64,000 bases of DNA from Nocardiopsis sp. FIRDI 009 (GTDB taxonomy: Bacteria; Actinomycetota; Actinomycetes; Streptosporangiales; Streptosporangiaceae). Every line of letters begins with the position of its first letter. The stretch's first letter is position 1. A program made the position numbers and the translations under genes. Where the stretch lies: assembly GCF_003386285.1 (NCBI RefSeq), contig NZ_QPNC01000019.1, positions 350,173 through 414,172 of the forward strand, given 5' to 3'. Shown here piece by piece: positions 34,793 through 43,415 of the stretch. The notes below the pieces were generated by a model. The model saw only the letters and a program-made list of their open reading frames with translations, ran no database searches and was not told the origin of the DNA.

Positions 34793-35566
34793 TCAGGTCC
34801 GGATGAGGCGGCGCAGTTGGCGCCCCTGGGCGGCGAGGTGGCCGTCTCGGGTGTGCAGGGCGGTCTCGTCGACGCACAGGTCCTCGGACGCCCAGACGGT
34901 GCGGTGACGGATGAGGTACCAGGGTCCGTCGGGTCGGCAGGGTGCCAGATGCACGGACAGTTCGAGGGTGGGCACGGGGGCGGGTCGGTCCCAGAGGGCG
35001 AACAGACCCGGCGGCATGGCGTCGATGAGGATCAGGCGGGTGGCGTTCTCGTCCAGGTGGCCGATGTCGGCGGCCTCGGGCGCCAGCCGCACCCATGCCT
35101 CGTAGGAGGGTTCGGTTCCGGAGGTGAGCGGGAGGGCGCCGCTGAGGGGGCGGATGTCGAGGTGGCGGCCGAAGTGCACGATGTCCTCGGGCGGGGTGAA
35201 GCGGTCCAGGGAGTCGGGGTCGGGCCGGTTGGTCGGGGGCGGGGCGTGGTGCGGCCAGACCGCCGGCGGGGAGTCCGGCCCGTGGGTCTGGCGGATGAGC
35301 GCGGTGGCCAGGCCGTCGATGGTGGCGGACGAGGCGGCCGAGCGGCCGCCGCGCAGCGTGTGGACGCGGATGTCGAAGGTTCCGGGTGGGACGGGGTCCA
35401 GGAGGTGGACGGTGACGGAGCGGGGTGTGGCTCCGCAGACGTCGGCGGCGGCCTGTTGCATGTGGGCGGCGACCAGACCCCCGTGGGTTCCGCCGAATCC
35501 GGCCCAGTCCGGGGTGAACACGGCGCGTCGGGTGGCCCCACCGACATCCTGACTATGGATTTCCAT
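34793..35566 (-). CDS. TesB-like acyl-CoA thioesterase (double hotdog)
   Basis: A 257-aa protein with an N-terminal hotdog (FGGTHGGLVAAHMQQAAADVCGATPRSVTVHLLDPVPPG) and a C-terminal one ending LRRLIRT. The pattern, including PWYLIRHRTVWASEDLCVDETALHTRDGHLAAQGRQ, matches acyl-CoA thioesterase family members of actinomycetes. It would hydrolyse acyl-CoAs linked to the downstream thiolase. The ATG at 35566 is 7 nt after TAGCTT, so the mRNA is probably leaderless; a 28-bp palindrome covers that transcription start. Confidence 0.85.
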   Translation of the reverse strand: MEIHSQDVGGATRRAVFTPDWAGFGGTHGGLVAAHMQQAAADVCGATPRSVTVHLLDPVPPGTFDIRVHTLRGGRSAASSATIDGLATALIRQTHGPDSPPAVWPHHAPPPTNRPDPDSLDRFTPPEDIVHFGRHLDIRPLSGALPLTSGTEPSYEAWVRLAPEAADIGHLDENATRLILIDAMPPGLFALWDRPAPVPTLELSVHLAPCRPDGPWYLIRHRTVWASEDLCVDETALHTRDGHLAAQGRQLRRLIRT

Positions 35567-35574
35567 AGTCAGGA
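35547..35574. promoter_or_regulatory. HxlR-type operator, perfect 13-bp arms
   Basis: TCCTGACTATGGA, TT, TCCATAGTCAGGA forms a perfect 28-bp palindrome over the start codon (35564-35566) and likely transcription start of the thioesterase gene. It lies 58 bp from the divergent HxlR gene. A weaker TATGGAAAT copy at 35590-35598 may be a second half-site at the regulator promoter. Confidence 0.85.
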
Positions 35575-35631
35575 AGCTAGGATGCTGGGTATGGAAATGT
35601 CAAGTCAGCTGGTCCGCCTAGGCTCTGGGGT

Positions 35632-36114
35632 ATGACGATCAAGCTGGACCACGTCCTGGCCGACCCGCGCACCTGGCGTCCCACCGAGTGCGCCATCGCC
35701 GGTGCCCTGGAAGTCCTCGGCCCCCGCTCCTCCCTGCTGATCATGCGCGAGGCGCTGCTGTTCGGCGTACGCCGCTTCGATCTGTTCGTCACCCGGGTCG
35801 GCGTCACCGAGGCGGTCGCCGCCGCCCGGCTCAAACACCTGACCGAGGCCGGGCTGCTCGTCCGCCAGCCCTACAAGGAGCCCGGCAGCCGCACCCGGTA
35901 CGAGTACGTGCCCACCCAGAAGGGGCGCGACCTGACACCCGTCGTCCTCGCACTGATGGAGTGGGGGTCCAAGTACCTCAAACCGGACGGCGCGCCCCTG
36001 TCGGTGGTCGACGACGCCTCCCGCGAACCCGTGCGCGTGGGCTACCTGGCACCGGACGGCACCGAGCGGAGGGAGGAGGACCTGCGCATCCAGCCGAGTC
36101 GGCGCGACCGGTGA
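35632..36114 (+). CDS. HxlR-family transcriptional regulator
   Basis: A 160-aa winged-helix protein of the HxlR type: CAIAGALEVLGPRSSLLIMREALLFGVRRFDLFVTRVGVTEAVAAARLKHLTEAGLLVRQPYKEPGSRTRYEYVPTQKG. The last 40 residues form a small C-terminal extension with VRVGYLAPDGTER. The start follows TAGGCT by exactly 7 nt, giving a leaderless arrangement. It probably represses the divergent thioesterase-thiolase operon through the palindrome between them. Confidence 0.93.
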   Translation: MTIKLDHVLADPRTWRPTECAIAGALEVLGPRSSLLIMREALLFGVRRFDLFVTRVGVTEAVAAARLKHLTEAGLLVRQPYKEPGSRTRYEYVPTQKGRDLTPVVLALMEWGSKYLKPDGAPLSVVDDASREPVRVGYLAPDGTERREEDLRIQPSRRDR

Positions 36115-36156
36115 CGAACCCCCCGGCCGCGTGATGGAACCGGCACGGAACACAGG

Positions 36157-36203
36157 GGCGCGCCAGCGGGGCGCCGGAGCCGCTCTTCCACCCCACGCCT
36201 GAC
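36157..36203 (+). repeat. Direct repeat copy B: relic of a bioB 3' end
   Basis: This 47-bp stretch differs from the bioB end in 4 positions. Read in the bioB frame it gives ARQRGAGAALPPHA plus stop; two of four changes are silent. Upstream similarity stops abruptly, so it is a relic, not a gene. Confidence 0.75.
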
Positions 36204-36255
36204 CCGCTGACGCGTCCGGTTGCGGCGCCACCACGAGGACCCAGCGCCGAACCCG

Positions 36256-36546
36256 CTACTGGTGCTGGTGGAGCGGCTCCTGACCGTTCCAGACCGGCAT
36301 CTGCTGGTACTGCTGGGCCATCTCCTCCGCGATCGCGTCCTCCTGACGGTCGCGCACGCACTTGGCCAGGGTGAAGGTCGAGGTGATCACGAACAGCAGG
36401 CTCATCCCGAGGAAGGCGCGCATCCACAGGTCGACGGGCAGGTAGGCGATGCCCGCGCCCGCTCCCAGGGAGGAGACGGCGAAGGCGATGATCGACTGGA
36501 GGTAGAACTGCGAGGTGGACCGGGGGCGCGTGTTGGGGGTGCTCAT
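36256..36546 (-). CDS. YiaA/YiaB-family two-helix membrane protein
   Basis: A 96-aa protein with two helices (SIIAFAVSSLGAGAGIAYLPVDLWMRAFLGMSLLFVITSTFTLAKCVRDRQE). STSQFYLQSIIAFAVS...AYLPVDLWMRAF is the YiaA/B pattern, and the C-terminus is acidic and Gln-rich. Function unknown, possibly stress-related. The ATG at 36546 follows AGGATGG. It is on the same strand as the antiporter upstream, 84 nt away. Confidence 0.82.
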   Translation of the reverse strand: MSTPNTRPRSTSQFYLQSIIAFAVSSLGAGAGIAYLPVDLWMRAFLGMSLLFVITSTFTLAKCVRDRQEDAIAEEMAQQYQQMPVWNGQEPLHQHQ

Positions 36547-36630
36547 GCGTCCATCCTGGCCCGTCCGCGCCCGGACCGCCTGAGTAGGACTACTCATCCG
36601 GCCGCGCCGCGCCGCGACGCACGGGCACGG

Positions 36631-37836
36631 CTACCCGTCCGTCGCGGCGGCCTCCTCCGTCCGGGCCCGCACCCGCGCGCGCCCGACCAGCGCCAGGCCG
36701 ATCTGCGGAAAGATCAGGACCGAGAGCATGCCCGCGCCGATCAGCGCGGCCGCGTGCGCCGAGTTCATCTCACCGGCGCGCGTCCCGATGGTGGTCAGCA
36801 CCACGAGCAGGGGCAGCGCCGTGGCGGAGAACAGCGCCAACGCCACACCCTCATGCCCACTCAACCCCCTGCGGCACAGAAGCCACACCGGAACCCCCCT
36901 GACCAGGAGGAACAGGACCAGGAACATCGGCACGGTCGCGACCGCGCCCCAGTCCGACACCAGCGCCGCCAGATCGAACCGCACCCCGGTCACCACGAAG
37001 AACACCGGGATGAACACGCCGTAGGACACGGCCGTCATCCGCGCCTCGACCTCCTCGACCTCCCCGGGGTGGTTGTTGAACAGCATCACCCGGACGATGA
37101 TCCCCGCCGCGAAGGACCCCAGGACGCTGTCCAGCCCCAGAACCGTGGACACCCACAGCATGAACACCACCACCAGCAGGCACAACCGGACCGCGAGCTG
37201 GGTGCTGGTGCCCAGGGTCACCCGGACCAGCCGCTGCATCCGCGCGGAGGTCCCCCGGGTCATCCGCCAGGCGGCCAGCGCGGCCACGGCGAAGAAGGCC
37301 AACAGCAGAAGCGATCCGGTCAGCGGCCGGTAGCCGCTCAGCAGCAGGGAGATCACCACGATGGGCGCGAACTCCCCCACCGTCCCCGAGGCCAGCACGC
37401 GCGCGCCGAACGCCGAGCCGATCACCCCGGAGTCGCGCAGGATCGGCAGGACCGTCCCCAGCGCCGTGGTGGTCAGGGCCAATCCGACGATCAGCGCCGT
37501 CTGCGACCAGCCGAGCAGCAGCCAGGCCGCGCCCAGCCCCAGTCCGAGCGCGCACGCCCAGGCCGCCCCTGCCCGGCGCAGCGTCCCCCCGCCCACCCGG
37601 GACACGTCGATCTCGTAACCGGCCATGAACATCAACAGGGCCAGCCCCATACCGGAGGCCGCCGTGATGACGTCGGTCTCCTCGACCAGCCCGAACCCCG
37701 ACGGGCCGATGAGAATGCCCAACGCGATCTCCAGCACGACCCCGGGAAGCACCACCCAGCGGCCGAGCACGTCGACCACCAGGGGTGCCACCACCGCGGC
37801 GGTCACGATGACCAGCAGCGGCGTCAGGCTCGTCAC
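36631..37836 (-). CDS. Cation:proton antiporter (CPA2/KefB-like)
   Basis: A 401-aa membrane protein with about 12 helices. VVLPGVVLEIALGILIGPSGFGLV and LLMFMAGYEIDVSRV are typical of Na+/H+ or K+/H+ exchangers, and LTTTALGTVLPILRDSG with GEFAPIVVISLLL form the broken-helix core. No C-terminal TrkA domain is present. The GTG at 37836 has GGAGG 8 nt upstream; the extension to 37884 is polar. It probably handles pH or ion homeostasis. It may be cotranscribed with the YiaA-like gene. Confidence 0.9.
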   Translation of the reverse strand: MTSLTPLLVIVTAAVVAPLVVDVLGRWVVLPGVVLEIALGILIGPSGFGLVEETDVITAASGMGLALLMFMAGYEIDVSRVGGGTLRRAGAAWACALGLGLGAAWLLLGWSQTALIVGLALTTTALGTVLPILRDSGVIGSAFGARVLASGTVGEFAPIVVISLLLSGYRPLTGSLLLLAFFAVAALAAWRMTRGTSARMQRLVRVTLGTSTQLAVRLCLLVVVFMLWVSTVLGLDSVLGSFAAGIIVRVMLFNNHPGEVEEVEARMTAVSYGVFIPVFFVVTGVRFDLAALVSDWGAVATVPMFLVLFLLVRGVPVWLLCRRGLSGHEGVALALFSATALPLLVVLTTIGTRAGEMNSAHAAALIGAGMLSVLIFPQIGLALVGRARVRARTEEAAATDG

Positions 37837-37888
37837 GGTCTCGGCCTCCACCGGCTTCCGCCTCTCCCCAGCAGGTTCTCCCACCAGG

Positions 37889-38266
37889 TCATCCTGGCGA
37901 ACGCACCGGCCGAACCGGTGGAGCCGCGCCCGCGCCCCACACCACCGGCACGATCCTGCCCGTGGTCCGGTTCGTCTCCCCGAAGGCCGTGGGCCTGGGC
38001 GGCCTGTTCGAGCCGGAAGGTCATGTCGACGCGGGCGCGCAGCCCCTCGGACTCGACCAGGTCCGCGATCGCCCGCATCCCGGTGTGGTCGGCCTCGACC
38101 AGCATGGTCTCCACGCGCCCGCCCGCCCGGGCGAGGCCGGAGAGCGGGTCGAGCACCACGTCGACGTCCTCGGCGAAGTCCGCTCGGTGAGGACCTCGGG
38201 GCCTCCGCGGGTGTCCCGGCTGATCGCGCGCATGGTGGACGGTGCGCCGGTTTCGTTGCGGGTCAT
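37889..38266 (-). pseudogene. Internally deleted NADP-dependent quinone oxidoreductase
   Basis: The intact N-terminus MRAISRDTRGGPEVLTE (from 38233) breaks off and fuses, in another frame, to the C-terminal part AEDVDVVLDPLSGLARAGGRVETMLVEADHTGMRAIADLVESEGLRARVD. A further frameshift near 37985 is needed to read GETNRTTGRIVPVVW and the stop at 37889-37891. These pieces match the two ends of a zinc-type quinone oxidoreductase; about 220 central residues, including the NADP-binding fold, are missing. This is a deletion pseudogene, not sequencing error. Confidence 0.75.
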
Positions 38267-38348
38267 GTTCCCGGCAGCACGCTCCGAGCTGCGTCCTACC
38301 CCCGGAAAGCCATAGGAAAATTGATGCCAGACATTCGTTTTTCCATTG

Positions 38349-38369
38349 GACGCCTATGGGATAGGTGTC
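38349..38369. promoter_or_regulatory. Operator-like 21-bp dyad
   Basis: GACGCCTAT-GGG-ATAGGTGTC has 9-bp arms with one mismatch. It lies in an AT-rich promoter region between the oxidoreductase pseudogene and the DJ-1-like gene. Short TAT/ATA cores are typical of HxlR or MarR sites. No regulator is adjacent. Confidence 0.55.
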
Positions 38370-38489
38370 TAGTTTCGACTCGTCGCCGCCCTGACGTCCC
38401 GCATCCACGTGCCGTGGACCACGGGTCGTCGGGGTGCGCCAGCACACACCGCGGGCCGTGACGGCCCACCCCACCGGAGGGAACGCACC

Positions 38490-39185
38490 ATGTCGAAGAT
38501 CCTTTTCGTGATGACCGGCGCCGACCACTGGACGCTGGCCGACGGGACCAAGCACCCCACCGGGTTCTGGGCCGAGGAGGCCGTGGTCCCCTACGAGGCG
38601 TTCAGGGCCGCGGGCCACGAGATCACCGTCGCCACCCCCGGCGGGGTCGTCCCGCCCGTGGACCAGGGCAGCCTGGCGCCCGAGGCCAACGGCGGCCAGG
38701 AGGGCGCCGACCGGATGAGGTCCTCCCTGGCGGCGATGGCCGAACTCCGGCGCCCGGTCAGGCTGGAGGAGGCGGACCCCGCCGACCACGACGCGGTCTA
38801 CTACCCCGGCGGCCACGGACCGATGGAGGACCTGGCGGTCAACGACGACTCCGGGGCACTGCTCATCCGCGCCCTGGAGAGCGGGATGCCACTCGGCGTG
38901 GTCTGCCACGCCCCCGCCGCGCTCCTGGCGGCGACCAGGGCCGACGGCACCAACGCCTTCGCCGGTTACCGGGTGGCGGCCTTCACCAACGCCGAGGAGG
39001 CCCAGGCCGGGTTCGCCGACAGGGCCGCGTGGCTGCTCCAGGACCGTCTCACCGAGGCCGGTGTTCTGGTGCGGGAGGGCGAGCCCTGGGCGCCCAAGGT
39101 GGTCGTGGACCGCAACCTGGTCACCGGCCAGAACCCGGCGTCCTCGGCCCCGCTGGCCGCCGAACTGCTCAGGAGGCTGGACTGA
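38490..39185 (+). CDS. DJ-1/PfpI-family glutamine amidotransferase-like protein
   Basis: A 231-aa protein of the Hsp31/glyoxalase III-like branch. The nucleophile is Cys139 in GVVCHAPAALL, with Glu27-29 (GFWAEE) and YYPGGHGPMEDL as the conserved acid and oxyanion regions. DLVTGQNPASS closes the domain. It may detoxify methylglyoxal or act as a stress chaperone. GGAGG lies 8 nt before the ATG at 38490. The promoter holds a dyad, consistent with control by electrophile-sensing regulators; the partner oxidoreductase next door is dead. Confidence 0.9.
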   Translation: MSKILFVMTGADHWTLADGTKHPTGFWAEEAVVPYEAFRAAGHEITVATPGGVVPPVDQGSLAPEANGGQEGADRMRSSLAAMAELRRPVRLEEADPADHDAVYYPGGHGPMEDLAVNDDSGALLIRALESGMPLGVVCHAPAALLAATRADGTNAFAGYRVAAFTNAEEAQAGFADRAAWLLQDRLTEAGVLVREGEPWAPKVVVDRNLVTGQNPASSAPLAAELLRRLD

Positions 39186-39214
39186 GGACGAAGCCTTCCG
39201 GCTCCTGACCAGGT

Positions 39215-39245
39215 GCCTCCCCCGAGAGACGCTCGGTCGGGAGGC
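39215..39245 (+). terminator. Terminator after the DJ-1-like gene
   Basis: GCCTCCC...CGAG and CTCG...GGGAGGC pair around loop AGACG, 30 nt after the stop. Confidence 0.6.
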
Positions 39246-39491
39246 GCCGCGTCGCCGACGACGGTCGCGTCGACATCGCTCACGCGCCCCTCCCCTCCCG
39301 CCGGACGCCCGCGAACCGGGCACTCACGGCATCGCCAGGGTCTGCGCACTCGGGAGCGGGTGGACCATGACCGTGATCAGGTGTGTCGGAGAGCGGGGTG
39401 AGGGTGCGCCACAGCGCGAGGGGCCGACTCCCCCGGCGGAGGATCCGACCCCTCGCGGGCCGCGGGGCGCGCCGCGCCCGCGGCTCCCGAC
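39246..39491. other. Non-coding spacer
   Basis: Convergent region between the DJ-1-like and siderophore-interacting genes. Frames here are Arg/Pro-rich with no recognisable motif, and no repeat or RNA structure stands out. Confidence 0.5.
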
Positions 39492-40346
39492 CTACCGTCC
39501 CCGGGCCGACTCCAGCTTCTCCCGGGCCTCGGCCATGTCCTCGGCCGTGGGGGCGTCGTCCTGGGTCAGGGAGCGCCGCCAGTACCCGGCGAAGTCGATG
39601 TCCCGTTTGGGTACACCGCGCTCGTCCACCAGATGGCGGCGCAGGGAGCGGACCATGCCCGCCTCGCCCGCGAGCCAGGCCCCCATCCGCCCCGACGGCA
39701 GGTCGGCGGCGCGCACCGCGGCCACCAGACGTTCGCCGTGCGCGGCGTCCCCGCGGTGGATCCACCGCAGGTCCAGGTCGGCGCGCGTGGACAGGGGGAG
39801 TTCTTCGGCGGCGTCGCGGACCTCGACCAGGACCACGGCGCGCCGCCCCTCGGGCAGGCTCTCCAGCAGGCTGCCCACCGCGGGCAGGGCGGTCTCGTCA
39901 CCGGCCAGGAGCAGCCAGTCGGGGGTGGTGGTGTCGAAGGGGGAGGCGAACTCCGCGGAGGGGCCGAACATACCCAGGACCGCGCCGGGGCGGACCCGAC
40001 GCGCCCAGCGGGTGGCGGGACCGGAGTCGCCGTGCACGACGAAGTCGATGTCGACGGTGCCGCGCTCGGGATCGTGCCCGCGCAGGGTGAAACCGCGCAT
40101 CCAGGGGCGTTCGTCGTCGGGCAGGGCGGTGTAGGACCGGTACCAGGACGTCAGGTCCCCGTCGGGGCGCGGCAGCCGGGGCACCTCCTGCCCCTGACGG
40201 GGGAAGTAGAGCTTGACCTGCCGGTCGGGCCCGCCCAGGGACGGGCCGGTCAGGTCGTCGCCGGTGAAGGTCACCCGCACCATGTGCGGCGCGAGGGGGC
40301 GCGCCGCGACGACACGGAGGTAGCGGACCGGCATTCTCTCGCTCAC
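39492..40346 (-). CDS. Siderophore-interacting FAD-binding reductase (SIP family)
   Basis: A 284-aa flavoprotein. The FAD-binding domain contains YLRVVAARPLAPHMVRVTFTGDDL and RSYTAL; IDFVVHGDSGPATRWARRVRPGAVLGMFGP is typical of ViuB/SIP, and DWLLLAGDETALPAVGSLLESLP starts the NAD(P)H domain. The end YWRRSLTQDD is the family tail. It reduces ferric siderophores to release iron. The GTG at 40346 follows AGGAG by 6 nt. The 116-bp AT-rich promoter region upstream shows no clear iron box. Confidence 0.92.
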   Translation of the reverse strand: MSERMPVRYLRVVAARPLAPHMVRVTFTGDDLTGPSLGGPDRQVKLYFPRQGQEVPRLPRPDGDLTSWYRSYTALPDDERPWMRGFTLRGHDPERGTVDIDFVVHGDSGPATRWARRVRPGAVLGMFGPSAEFASPFDTTTPDWLLLAGDETALPAVGSLLESLPEGRRAVVLVEVRDAAEELPLSTRADLDLRWIHRGDAAHGERLVAAVRAADLPSGRMGAWLAGEAGMVRSLRRHLVDERGVPKRDIDFAGYWRRSLTQDDAPTAEDMAEAREKLESARGR

Positions 40347-40462
40347 CAAAACTCCTCAGAATATCGGCTTGCCCAGATGTTCTCAAGGCCGAAAATCAAG
40401 TTCTAGCAAGCGATTTCGCGAAAATGTCAAACGGAAATCAGCACCAATTTCCGTGACATGGG

Positions 40463-41578
40463 TCACTCACCTTGCGGGCGGTCGGGGCGGAACTCCGCCA
40501 GATCCAGCCCCGGGTCCTGCCCCAACGCCAGCCGGGCCGCGACCCAGCCCTGGTACGGGCCGAACGTCAACCCCTCCGGCCCCAGCCCCGTCGCCACCAC
40601 GACCCCCGGCAGCCGCCCGATCGGCCCCAGCAGCTGACGGCCGTCGTGCGTGCCCGGCCGGAACCCCACCCTGGTCTCCACGACCGTGGCCTCGGCCAAC
40701 CCCGGCAACACCTCCACCGCCGTGGACAGGTTGCGCAGCAGCCCCCCGGCCGTCACCCGCCGGTCGAACCCGACCTCGGGCTCGACCGTGCCACCCGTGA
40801 CCACCCGGTCGGGGCCGAACGCGCACACGAAGAACTCGCGCTCACCGAACCGCACCACCGGCCAGGACCGCGTGTCACGGCCCGGCAGCGCGAAGTGCGT
40901 CATCTGGCCGCGCACCGGGAACACCGGCAGATCCACCCCCGCCACCGCCAGCAGACGCGCCGACCACGCCCCGGCGGCGACCACCACCACGTCGGCCGCC
41001 AACTCGTCGCCGCCCACGCTCACCCCGGTCACCCGGTGACCGTTCCACGACAGGTGCGCCTCGCCCTTGAAGTACCGCAGCCCCCGCTCCTCGGCGGCGT
41101 CGAACAACGCCTGACGCGCCCGACGCCCGTCGAGGCGGGCCATGCCCTCGATACGCACACCCCCGTACCCCTCGGGCACCAGGGGGAACAGACGGGTCGC
41201 CTCGCCCGGCGCCAACCGCTCCACCCGCCCCATCGTGGCGAACTCCGGCCGCTCGGCCAGGGTCCGCATCAGGTCGTACCCGGCGTCGTCCCCCTCCCGG
41301 TCCACCGACACGCCGCCGACCACCTCGTACCCGGTCACGTGCCCGTCCTCGGCCAGCTCGGCCATCAGCTCCGGGTAGTGCGCGGCGGCGCGCGCCTTGA
41401 ACTCCCACAGGGGCGCGGAGTCCCAGGGGAAGGGCCAGGGGAAGACCACCCCGGTCCCCGCCGAGGTCGCCTGCCCCGTGTGCGCGGCGTCCACCAGCGC
41501 GGTGGACACACCCTTCCTGGCCAGGTGGAAGGCCGCGCTCATCCCCACGATCCCGCCACCGACAACGATCACGTCCAT
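40463..41578 (-). CDS. FAD-dependent amine/D-amino acid oxidase (DAO family)
   Basis: A 371-aa flavoprotein with FAD motif IVVGGGIVGMSAAFHLARKGVSTALVD at the N-terminus and TSAGTGVVFPW after it. VVVAAGAWSARLLAVAGVDLPVFPVRGQMTH and VVVATGLGPEGLTFGPYQGWVAARLALG (FAD C-terminal motif) fit the glycine/sarcosine/D-amino-acid oxidase family. The substrate is not readable. A 96-nt AT-rich stretch separates it from the SIP gene downstream. The long frame to 41824 was rejected; the ATG at 41578 lies at the FAD motif. It is divergent from the dimethylargininase. Confidence 0.9.
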   Translation of the reverse strand: MDVIVVGGGIVGMSAAFHLARKGVSTALVDAAHTGQATSAGTGVVFPWPFPWDSAPLWEFKARAAAHYPELMAELAEDGHVTGYEVVGGVSVDREGDDAGYDLMRTLAERPEFATMGRVERLAPGEATRLFPLVPEGYGGVRIEGMARLDGRRARQALFDAAEERGLRYFKGEAHLSWNGHRVTGVSVGGDELAADVVVVAAGAWSARLLAVAGVDLPVFPVRGQMTHFALPGRDTRSWPVVRFGEREFFVCAFGPDRVVTGGTVEPEVGFDRRVTAGGLLRNLSTAVEVLPGLAEATVVETRVGFRPGTHDGRQLLGPIGRLPGVVVATGLGPEGLTFGPYQGWVAARLALGQDPGLDLAEFRPDRPQGE

Positions 41579-41711
41579 GTGCTCACCCTGCCGCGCACGG
41601 GGCCCGCGGACAAGACGGACGACCCGCGTGCCGCGCCCGGGGTCCGGGACGGTCGCGCGGTACGTTGAGCTCTCCCGCACCCCGACCCCGAACCTCCGGG
41701 AGGTCACGCAC

Positions 41712-42509
41712 GTGGACGGATTCACCAGCCCGGGGATGGTCCTCACCCGCAGGCCCAGCCCGCAGATGGAGCGGGGCATCCTCACCCACCTCCCCCGCTC
41801 CCCCGTGGACCCCGTGCTGGCCATGCGCCAGTTCGTCGTCTACCAGGAGGCGCTGGCCTCGGCCGGATGGCGGGTGGTCGAGGTCGACCCGGCCCCGGAC
41901 CACCCGGACTCGGTGTTCATCGAGGACACCGTGGTCGTCTGCGCGGACCTGGCGGTGCTGACGCGCCCGGGCGCCGAGGAGCGCCGGGGCGAGGTGGAGG
42001 GCGTGGAGGCGGCGCTCCGCTCCCTGGGCCTGCGGGTGGCCCGGGTGGAGGCCCCGGGCACCCTGGACGGCGGGGACGTGCTCCAGGTGGGTGAGACCGT
42101 CTACGTCGGGGTGGGCGGGCGCACCGACACCGAGGGGGCCGACCAGCTGGCGCGGTTGCTCAAGCCACTCGGCCGCGAGGTCAGGCGGGTCGGGCTCGGA
42201 GCGGCCTTGCACCTGAAGTCGGCGGTGACCGCGCTTCCCGACGGGTCGCTGATCGGGCTGCCCGATCTGGTGGACACCTCGGCACTGCCCCCGGTCCGGC
42301 GCGCCCCCGAGGAACCGGGGGCGCACGTGCTGCCGTTGGGCGGACGCGACGTCCTGGTCAGCGCGGCCGCACCCGGCACCATCCACGAACTGACCGCCGA
42401 GCACTGGCGGGTGCTTCCGGTGGACGTCTCGGAGTTCGAGAAGATGGAGGGCTGCGTCACCTGCCTGAGCGTCCTGATCCCCGACCGGGACCAGACCCGC
42501 GGGGTGTAG
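41712..42509 (+). CDS. Dimethylarginine dimethylaminohydrolase (DDAH)
   Basis: A 265-aa enzyme of the guanidino-modifying superfamily. Active-site signatures are DSVFIEDTVVV, APGTLDGGDVLQVG (Asp), AALHLKSAVTAL (His168) and GCVTCLSVLIP (Cys251). It hydrolyses methylated arginines to citrulline and methylamines, or a related guanidine. GGGAGG lies 8 nt before the GTG at 41712. It is divergent from the amino-acid oxidase, so the two may share substrates; this is only suggestive. Confidence 0.9.
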   Translation: MDGFTSPGMVLTRRPSPQMERGILTHLPRSPVDPVLAMRQFVVYQEALASAGWRVVEVDPAPDHPDSVFIEDTVVVCADLAVLTRPGAEERRGEVEGVEAALRSLGLRVARVEAPGTLDGGDVLQVGETVYVGVGGRTDTEGADQLARLLKPLGREVRRVGLGAALHLKSAVTALPDGSLIGLPDLVDTSALPPVRRAPEEPGAHVLPLGGRDVLVSAAAPGTIHELTAEHWRVLPVDVSEFEKMEGCVTCLSVLIPDRDQTRGV

Positions 42510-42569
42510 GCCGCCTCGTCGAGCACGCGCCCGCCCCGCACCGGCACCCGCCTCCGACCGCCGCGCCCC

Positions 42570-43415
42570 TCACTGGTCGGGACGGGAGAACCGGCGCGCC
42601 GCCACCACCAGGCACAACACCGCGAAACCCGCCAGGACCGCCAGCTCCACCGAAACCGGCACCCGCGACCCCCACACCCGCAACCCCTCGAACAGCCCCA
42701 CCGGCGCCTCACCCGGCAACCGCGCGGCCAGCACGTGGCGCGCCGCGTCCACCGCGTACGTCAACGGATTGAGCGCGGTGAGCGCGTCCAGCCACGACGG
42801 CAGACCGCTGAGCGGGAAGAACGCCCCCGACAGGAACACCAGCGGCCCCAACAGCAACCCGGTGACCGCCTGGAAGGTCTGCGGGCTGGGCAGCGACACC
42901 GCCAGCAGCGCCCCCAGCGACGTCATCGCGAACGCCGCGAGCGCCAACACGGCCACGAACGACGCCAACAGCACCGGGTCGTAGGGCACCTCCGCGGCGC
43001 CCGCGAAGACCAGCAGCACCGCTCCGTGGCAGGTGGCCGTGACCGTACCCGCCAGCACCTTGCCGAGCAGCAGCGACTCACGACGCACCGGCGCCACCAG
43101 CATCTCCCGCAAAAACCCGAACTCGCGGTCCCACAGGATCGAGGCGCCCGAGGCGAACGCGGGTGCCTGGATCGCCATCACCAGCACCCCCGGGAACAGG
43201 AACGTCACATATCCGATCCCCGACCCCCCGTCGGGCACCACCGCGCCCAGGCCGATGCCGAGCGAGACCAGGATCAGCAGCGGCTGGAGCAGACTGATCA
43301 CCAGCCGCAGGCGCTCACGGCCGAAGGTGATCATCTCCCGCTGCCACACGGCCCCCACCGCACGCGCCTCCCCGGCCAGGCGCGTGCCGACCTCCCGCGG
43401 CGACGCGTGGATCAT
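42570..43415 (-). CDS. ABC-2 type exporter permease (DrrB-like)
   Basis: A 281-aa integral membrane protein with about six helices. The N-terminus carries [30 protein letters not shown], and [52 protein letters not shown] is the hallmark of DrrB/NodJ-type permeases. [36 protein letters not shown] closes the domain. Its start (ATG 43413-43415) overlaps the ATPase stop (ATGA), so translation is coupled. Being divergent from a lanthipeptide precursor, the pair is a candidate exporter or self-immunity pump. Confidence 0.92.
   Translation of the reverse strand: MIHASPREVGTRLAGEARAVGAVWQREMITFGRERLRLVISLLQPLLILVSLGIGLGAVVPDGGSGIGYVTFLFPGVLVMAIQAPAFASGASILWDREFGFLREMLVAPVRRESLLLGKVLAGTVTATCHGAVLLVFAGAAEVPYDPVLLASFVAVLALAAFAMTSLGALLAVSLPSPQTFQAVTGLLLGPLVFLSGAFFPLSGLPSWLDALTALNPLTYAVDAARHVLAARLPGEAPVGLFEGLRVWGSRVPVSVELAVLAGFAVLCLVVAARRFSRPDQ

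Noticed and set aside
39246..39491. Short plus-strand frame from ATG 39367
   Set aside because: It would read through into the antisense of the siderophore-interacting gene with Arg/Pro-rich sequence and no ribosome site.
40347..40462. Iron box before the siderophore-interacting gene
   Set aside because: The AT-rich spacer has no TTAGG...CCTAA symmetry.
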